Shown in pieces: positions 57,523-64,000 of a stretch of DNA of 64,000 nt; within the stretch, counting starts at the first letter, position 1; each line of letters starts with the position of its first letter. The stretch lies in NCBI GenBank assembly GCA_020912385.1, contig CP087210.1, positions 1,550,001 to 1,614,000 on the forward strand, in the 5' to 3' direction. The position numbers and the translations under genes are program-made. The DNA is from Neofusicoccum parvum (Eukaryota; Ascomycota; Dothideomycetes; Botryosphaeriales; Botryosphaeriaceae). The notes below the pieces were generated by a model, which saw only the letters and a program-made list of their open reading frames with translations, was not told where the DNA came from and did not search any database.

Positions 57523-58171
57523 ACGCCAATGCTTCCCAGAACGGTCACCATGGTCGAACAGGTGAAGGGCATGGGTCGACATGGCATTGAACAAGCAACG
57601 AGACAGTGATTATAGAGTGGCGTCACAGGATGTCTTCGGCCTCTCTGACACACGAGGACGGAAAGCAGAGGTCTTATACAATATGGATGGTTTACATCTT
57701 TAGTCCTGATTATTGGTGATGCATTATGTATTGAGGGCAGATGTCCAGGAATAAGGTCTGTTCAGAAAATATTGTACTAAGTGGATGTTTTCATGGGTAG
57801 AAGCATGGGCAGTCAATGCATGGGCAGTCGGAGCATACATATGGATGGGGAATGTCTTTCGTTTTGTTTTTGTTTGACTGTAAATTGCGTCCCGGCGAAC
57901 GTTTCGGCTACCCCTGCGCGAAGAGTATGTCCTTGTTGTAATAATTCACAACTGACCCTCGAACACAGATGCGGGCAGATCTCGGAGGTGGGGCCTGGGA
58001 ATGACGTACCCCGCCACCACCTTCTCTCAGCCCTACAACTTCGCGCTCCACTGACCCCATCCGCCCAACCTGTCCTTCCTTCGCATCCCAGGACTCCTCG
58101 CCCTCGTCGCTGTCCTTATCGCTCTCTACACCGGTCGTGCGCCTCCTCCCACTACCCTCGACGCCGCCGAG
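57523..58171. other. Intergenic region
   Basis: 650 bp between two plus-strand genes, with direct repetition of atgggcagtc (about 57806-57828). No gene recognised. Confidence 0.35.
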
Positions 58172-58950
58172 ATGCCGCGCTCCAGCACCAGCACCTCGTA
58201 CTCGAACGCGACGCCCGCCGCCGCCGTGCCCTCGTCGACCGTCCCGTGGCCGCGCACCTTCACCGACGGCCTCCTGCTGCCCAAAATCCTCGTCTTCGAC
58301 CTCGACTACACGCTCTGGCCGTTCTGGGTCGACACGCACGTCACGCCGCCGCTGAAGGCCGAGGCCGGCGGCCTCAAGGTCAAGGACCGGTACGGCGAGC
58401 CGTACGGCTTCTACCGCGACGTCGGGAGCGTGCTCGCGGCGGTAAGTTTCCTCGACACCCACACACAGGAAAGCCGGGGGAGCGAGAATTGGGGGAGCGG
58501 AGGCGGCTGACATGGAGATTGCAGGCGCGCGACAAGGGCATCAGGATCGCGGCGGCGTCGCGCACCCACGCGCCGGAGCTGGGGCGCGAGATGCTGTCGC
58601 TGCTGCGCATCCCGGCGCACGGCGGCGACGCGGCGACGACCGGGAGCGGTGGCGGTGGCAGCGGTGGAGGCGGCGCTGGCGGTAGTGGAGGCTCCGGCGC
58701 TGGCGGCGAGAAGGCGATCTCGTTCTTCGATTACCTGCAGATCTTCCCTGGCAGCAAGACGACGCATTTCGCGAAGATACGCGAGGCGAGCGGGATAGAG
58801 TACGAGGACATGCTGTTCTTTGATGATGAGGCGCGGAACAGGAATGTGGAGACGCTGGGGGTGGTGATGTGCTTGATCAGGGATGGGGTTACGAGGGATG
58901 AGGTCGATAGGGGGGTGGAGATGTGGAGGAAGAGGAATAGGAAAGCCTGA
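58172..58950 (+). CDS. Magnesium-dependent phosphatase 1-like HAD phosphatase
   Basis: HAD-superfamily phosphatase of the MDP-1 family, 231 residues. Exons 58172-58441 and 58525-58950 (intron gtaagt..attgcag). Motif I is LVFDLDYTLWPFWVDTH (nucleophile first Asp of DLDYT), motif II IAAASRTHAPE, motif III/IV region THFAKIREASGIEYEDMLFFDDEARN. In other eukaryotes it removes phosphate from protein tyrosine or sugar substrates and is implicated in glycation repair. The odd feature is a pure Gly/Ser/Ala insertion (about residues 143-170) between the cap region and ISFFDYLQIFPGSKTTHF. Length is otherwise normal. Confidence 0.92.
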
Positions 58951-61900
58951 GGAACAGCTGGCTAGCTGGCATGGCGCTCTGAAGGCTTGCTGGGGCGCGT
59001 GGAAAAGATTGTTCCTGGGATTTTCTTCCGCAGCGGCGGGCTACACTCACGAATTCCCTAATAGACGAAGAAAGAGCAAGGCATTTAGATGGGTGGAGAT
59101 ACCCTTTGCATATTTCCTATGACCACTTTGCCCATTCATGAATTTTTCTTCCGCCTGTCTTTCTGTTTGGTGCGATTTCTTTTCCCTGAGATTCTGTGGT
59201 CAATCTTTCCATGATTGTTGTCGACTGAATTTCCTCAGGCTTGCATTGCGATCACATCGGCAGTCTCGGCATACCCTATTACTGCGCAGATTTGCACTCA
59301 GGGAAATGCGACATAAGCAATTGGTAAGCTCAGCGGCAGCGCACCAAGGGTTGGAGCTTGTTTTAGCTTCTCTCCCGTCGCATGAGACAACCTAACAATC
59401 GTTGCAGGCTATTGGCGGAGAGATTATATTGCCAAACATCCGGATTGCGGAGAACACAACGCAACCTGACAGCATGCCTAATTATCGGGCTCTCCGTTCC
59501 CGGTCCGCTTGCCGTCTAAGCTGAGACACTATGGGTTGTGCCTATAGAGCATCACGCGGGTAACCTCAGGGATTTGGAATCTTCTTTAATGATAGCAGGC
59601 AACGCAGGACTGCACTCCCTGGCGATATCGCTCTGCCGGTTCTCAAAGCCTCCGATTTCATCCCTGGTCTGTCAACAACATCGGGATCGTCGGGGTGGTC
59701 AGTACGTCTAACATCTGTCGGCACCTGGCGCTGAGACGATCGGGAACGTTGTTGAGTCACGAACGAAGACCATAGGAACAGAGTCGCTGTCTTGAGATCG
59801 ACTGCTAGCAGTGTCGGTATGGCATGCTGCTTTCATAAGCGCAACTAGTACATGCCTTCGTGATGGTTCCCCGAGATGATGGTCGCATCATTACATCACT
59901 AGGCCTACTTCACCACGGAAAGGGCAGTTGAAGAAGCATTAATCCGGATAGCGTTTGTAGGTCCATCAGAGCACTTTCGCAACCGGATTCATACTTCAAC
60001 TCCCCATACAGGTACCTGCTGGCTTAACAATTCCTGTCGCCGGAGTACATCTTCCGACCCTGTCGTTCCTTTCGTGACCCGCTGTGGGGGTGTCCATCCG
60101 AAGTCGCTGGGCGTATTCAACAATTCTTGCAGACTTGTCCCTACTATGGCCTCCGCCTGCGGATTCTGTGTCTCCAAGTTGTCCCTTCGAAGGTTGAATT
60201 ATGCGGAGCACAGACGCAGGTTCAGGATCCTATAGGCAGCCTGTCGGTGATGAGGAGCGAGACGAGCAAGAAAGCAAGTCTTGAGAGAGCAGAACAGCTT
60301 CGAGTCGGTGGCAAGGAGCGATCGACCCGATGAGCCTGTATACTGCTCACTACGAGTCGTACGCGCCCTGCGAGATTGGGCATTGGTCGAAAATCCATTT
60401 GATAGATTGACTGAGCTTTGCGGTACGTGGTACGTCCGCACGGATAGCTCAACGTTGGATATCCGCGGATCGGCCGGGAAGATTTCTTCATCCAACAGGA
60501 AGAAGTCGCAGTGACTCACTGTCTTCTGCGCTCAGCAGGCAGTCGGTGTGCTGGCAGTGTCGATGTCGTTCGATCAGTGGTACTTCCCGGCGCTTGTTGA
60601 TACCTCAAGACATCGGAAGTTACCACGGGCGTCCGAAGGTGCAAATTTCAGTTGTACGACGTTGTCGGCGCTGCGGACCGTATGAAGCTTTGGACCACTG
60701 CGATCAGGGAAATGGTTGGCCTGCGTCAAGCGCGCAGATGGTGCTTCGGGCAAATCGCGGGTTCATCACAGCCTTGTGGTACAGCGCCTGTCAGTCTCTA
60801 TCACATCGCATCTTACGACGGCACTCCGGATACGAACCAGCCTGTCTCTGGCGATCGTGTTCGCATCTGTCCTCAAATCTCGCGAGGTCGTGGACTCAGC
60901 CAGGAATTGATGGAAAAAGGAGATCCGTACTGCACAGCTCTGCCATGGGCGTTCGGGAAAACTGCGAGGGAATGGCCGTTGCAAACCAAGACAGGAGAGC
61001 GGACCCACCCACATCTCTTGGTACTCGGGGGTCGGCTTTACCGCGTGGACACCAAAACGGGCTCGGAGCAGCGTGAAGTGATCACCACCAGCAGGTACTG
61101 GTGAAAGAGGAAATGACCTTCACGGGTCGCTTCGAGTTCTCGAGCATGTCCTCAGGCTTAATCGAGATGCCGATCGCCAGAGTTTTGCTGCGAGACTGCG
61201 GAGGGCGAAGTAGCCGACCCGAGACAGCTGCTGAGCGGCGGAAGAACTTTTCCTGTTCCAGGCCTGGAGACCGTGGGATGACGCAGCTTCCAGACGCGCG
61301 ATGGAACAATAGAAACAATGAATGAAACGGCATTATGGGAGCAGCATTGAAGACGGCAAGTCGGAACGAGCCAGCCATGTGTTGCATATCGAAAGGAGGC
61401 CTGACAGATCAAGCAAGCGAAGAGTCGAAGACCGGCGGCCGGCTCGGAGGCCTGAGAGAGGCACACATGGGACGCACTTGGCAACGCTCGAGGCGGATGC
61501 TGAGGTGTTGATCTCTCCTGAGCGGTCCATGACCTGCCCCTCGACAGGTCGGCATGTCAACGGTTATCTCCGGAGGCTCGCCGTTCGGACGAGGCGCCAG
61601 ATTGCGCAACACCCAAGACTTTTGCCGCTTGAGCAGGCCCCAAATGGATGATATGGGCTGGGGATCCTCGAGGCCCCGAGGGCCGGAGAGCACAGGACCG
61701 GGCTCGAGACGCGGCGGCTGGCGCTCTGTGCCTCACCCCTCAGGCGTGCCCTCTCGCTTGACTCCGGGGCCAAGCTTGGAGGGTGTGTGTCTTGGCGCTC
61801 CGCAGACGTGGTCCGCGGCAGTTGAAACAGGGGAGTGCGCGGCGGGACGGCTGAGCGCCGGCGCGGAGAGCAAACACACGCTGCTGCCCGGCATCGGGAG

Positions 61901-62894
61901 AGGCCCCGTCGCCGACACGCACAGCGGGACCCACAGACATGGCATGTCGCTTCGTTTCAGTTACAGGCTTGCCGACGGCCGCCAAGCCGGCGCCAAGCCG
62001 CGAGCGTCGCCTTAGGAGGCGTTCGCTGGCGGGACAAGCGCTTGGCGGGGTTTCAAGCACCAGCGGCGTCACCTCTGCGCGAGAGAAATTTCCACCAACG
62101 CTCGTCCGCGCCGCCACAGCACCGCGCCCGCGACTCGCGCCCCAGAGGACGCGCAATGGGCGCCCGGACGTCATCAACTTCTCCGCAGTCTGTGTAACGC
62201 CTGCCACCGCGCATACAGCGCAAGCAGTGCGAGGGAGATGTTGCTCCTGCAGGAAGGGGGACGAGCCGGCAGCCAGGCACCGCCGGATCCCGCCACTCAG
62301 CCCCATGCTGAACTGATGCCCGGCCTGAGCAGCATGGAACACTGCCGTCTCCAGCAACTGCGCTGCAGATCGCGCCCACTGGGTCGCGCGAGCTGCCTGG
62401 CCTCATTCGTCCAGCTCGCGTCCGCCCTGCTCGGCAATCGACTGCCTGCGCTGGAGCGGGCTAGCCGGTGCGGAGGAGGCGCTACACAGCCGCGCTCTGC
62501 TCCTGCTCTGTCGTTCCGTCGGAGCTCGCTGCTGTGAAGTTTCATCTATTCTCCACATTGCCAAGTCGAAATAGATTGAACTGCTCGTAGGGCATAGTCG
62601 TTTCTTCTTCCAGGCTCACTGGCGCCCGTTTCGTTTGGTGGACCACGTAATCCTGGCCCTGGCACCCTCGAGCTCCCGGTATCATGAGAGCCAGGAGTGT
62701 TGGACAGGCCTTGTCTGGACTGCCGGCGGCACCTGTATAAAGACGGCAGACTGCCGGCCTCGAAGCGCTTTCTTCTCCAGGCAAGCATCCTCTTTCTACA
62801 GCACTTTCATTCTTTCGCAACTTTCCACTCTTTCAAAGCCAATCGAACAGATCTGTGATCGTTCATATTCCATACTCAACCAACCACTGCCAAA
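58951..62894. other. Long gene-free stretch upstream of pectate lyase
   Basis: Almost 4 kb with many short open frames but no recognised domain. The part from about 61500 to 62500 is GC-rich. A plausible TATA box (tataaa, 62736-62741) stands about 155 bp before the pectate lyase start. Degenerate or lineage-specific genes may hide here but I cannot support one. Confidence 0.4.
62736..62741 (+). promoter_or_regulatory. Putative TATA box of pectate lyase gene
   Basis: tataaa in a GC-rich context about 155 bp upstream of the start codon, consistent with an inducible secreted-enzyme promoter. Confidence 0.35.
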
Positions 62895-63714
62895 ATGTTG
62901 ACCAAGACCCTCCTTCCCCTCCTCGCCGCCTCTGGCGTCGTCTCTGCGGCCAAGACCCAGATGTTCGGCAAGAACCTCGTCCGCCGTGCGGACTTCCCCA
63001 TCCCCGACTCCCAGGGCTCCGTCACTTTCGACGCTGCCGAGGAGGTTGACGGCGAGTACGACGGTGGCTACAAGACCTACGGCCGTGGTGTTTCCTGCAC
63101 TGGCCAGGAGGAGGGCGGCGACTCCGACGCCGTCTTCATCATCAAGGACGGTGGCTCCCTCAAGAACGCCATCATCGGTTCCGACCAGATCGAGGGTGTC
63201 CACTGCGAGGGCTCCTGCACCATTGAGAACGTCTGGTGGGAGGCTGTCTGCGAGGACGCCCTCTCCCTGAAGGGTGACGGTGACGCCACTGTCACTGGCG
63301 GCGGTGCCACCGGTGCTGAGGACAAGGTCATCCAGCACAACGGTGTCGGCAGCGTCACCATCGACGGCTTCACCGTTGTCGACTTCGGCAAGCTCTACCG
63401 CTCTTGCGGCAACTGCGACGAGATGGGCGAGCGCACGGTCGTTGTCAAGAACGTCTCTGCCTCCAGCGGCAAGAAGCTCGTCGGCATCAACTCCAACTAC
63501 GGCGACAGTAAGACACACTCCCCTGAATCTACAAGTCCGGCACTCGATGCTAACAATGCCACTCGCAGCCGCCACCATCAGCGACACCTGCGCCACCGAC
63601 GTCTCGGACATCTGCACCGAGTACGAGGGCAACGACACTGGCGACGAGCCCGAGGAGATCTCCTCCGGCGTCTCGGATGCCTGCATCTACTCCGACCCCC
63701 TCCCCGAGTGCTAG
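62895..63714 (+). CDS. Secreted pectate lyase, polysaccharide lyase family 3
   Basis: Extracellular enzyme cleaving polygalacturonate by beta-elimination, a plant cell-wall degrading activity. Exons 62895-63507 and 63569-63714 (intron gtaaga..ctaac..cgcag), 252 residues. Signal peptide [19 protein letters not shown], then a probable basic pro-site (NLVRR). PL3 blocks: [68 protein letters not shown], and terminal [15 protein letters not shown] with a final Cys. Codon use is strongly biased to C/G, as in highly expressed secreted enzymes. Size matches family (about 240-260). Confidence 0.94.
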
Positions 63715-64000
63715 ATGCGCTCTCTCGCGGCAACCTTACAACCCAAGCATTTTTGAGCGGAAGCCATGGAGATCGGAAGGTGTTTCAAATCTCCTGGAAG
63801 GTGGAAGTGGACTTTGGTCTTCGCTGTATAATATAAACTTGTCTCCGAAAATAGGATTTTACCTACTTTTGTATAATTTCTGCGCCCTGACCCTTTGATT
63901 CGTGAAATACTTTTGACTGTGGCGTTGAAATGAAAGCTGCAGAGGAAGGTTCGTTGTATGTATGCTTGAACCCTGGTCCAATCAATATGACCGAATGAAG
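63715..64000. other. 3' flank
   Basis: AT-richer sequence downstream of the pectate lyase; nothing recognised. Confidence 0.35.

Noticed and set aside
60652..61104. 150-codon plus-strand frame in the 59-62.9 kb desert
   Set aside because: Mixed composition but no recognisable domain, no extension by splicing and no good start context; could be a lineage-specific gene but not supportable.
1..64000. tRNA genes, CRISPR arrays, telomere repeats, autonomous transposase genes
   Set aside because: Looked for B-box-like GGTTCGAATCC sequences, regularly spaced repeats, TTAGGG runs and transposase or reverse-transcriptase motifs by eye; none convincing. A tRNA scan would be decisive.

Overview
The window is a 64 kb piece of a filamentous ascomycete (Pezizomycotina) chromosome. 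Evidence seen in the sequence: most genes are split by short introns (about 46-135 nt) with GTRNGT donors and CTAAC-like branch sites; there are Zn2Cys6 and hybrid histidine-kinase regulators, a PL3 pectate lyase and a PHO85-type cyclin. A dothideomycete is my inference from overall protein style, not shown. I recognise no rRNA, tRNA, CRISPR array or bacterial-type operon.

Layout. 1-1459: 3' part of an NCS1-family permease. 1980-4126 (-): Zn2Cys6 transcription factor. 4992-8930 (+): large GAF hybrid histidine kinase. 10212-13767 (-): fungal AAA ATPase carrying an apparent 1-nt frameshift. 14119-15804 (+): DUF7708-like protein with an in-frame stop. 16238-17101 (+): Cys-rich, Ser/Thr-rich protein with a GPI-like tail. 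17492-19285 (-) and 19829-21453 (+): divergently transcribed fused D-carbamoylase/hydantoin racemase and D-hydantoinase sharing a 543-bp promoter with six HGATAR sites. 22901-25157 (-): BRAP2-like RING/UBP E3. 25504-26929 (-): secreted Cys-rich protein. 28515-30210 (-): GPI mannosyltransferase 2. 31587-33665 (+): fungal-specific basic protein. 37832-38980 (+): PCL1-type cyclin with a cluster of inverted ACAATRG motifs in front. 42584-43622 (+): GNAT acetyltransferase. 44205-46128 (-): disordered protein. 46466-46938: hAT-type MITE with 8-bp target duplication. 47869-50766 (-): GBD/FH3 (formin-N-terminus-like) protein. 51797-52732 (-): membrane protein. 53376-54810 (+): NCS6/CTU1. 55522-57522 (+): LRR protein. 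58172-58950 (+): MDP-1-like HAD phosphatase. 62895-63714 (+): pectate lyase.

How genes may work together. The strongest functional unit is the hydantoin pair: hydantoinase opens a 5-substituted hydantoin to an N-carbamoyl amino acid, the carbamoylase half releases the amino acid, and the racemase half could recycle the other hydantoin enantiomer. All three steps sit on two polypeptides under one GATA-rich promoter, which fits use of hydantoins as a nitrogen source. The NCS1 permease (the family of bacterial hydantoin carrier Mhp1) and a Zn2Cys6 regulator lie 13-18 kb away; a link is only speculative. The rest is ordinary housekeeping (tRNA thiolation, GPI anchor synthesis, cell-cycle cyclin, E3 ligase) mixed with secreted proteins and decayed or mobile sequence. 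Intron coordinates are read by eye from frame, splice motifs and family continuity and should be treated as models.
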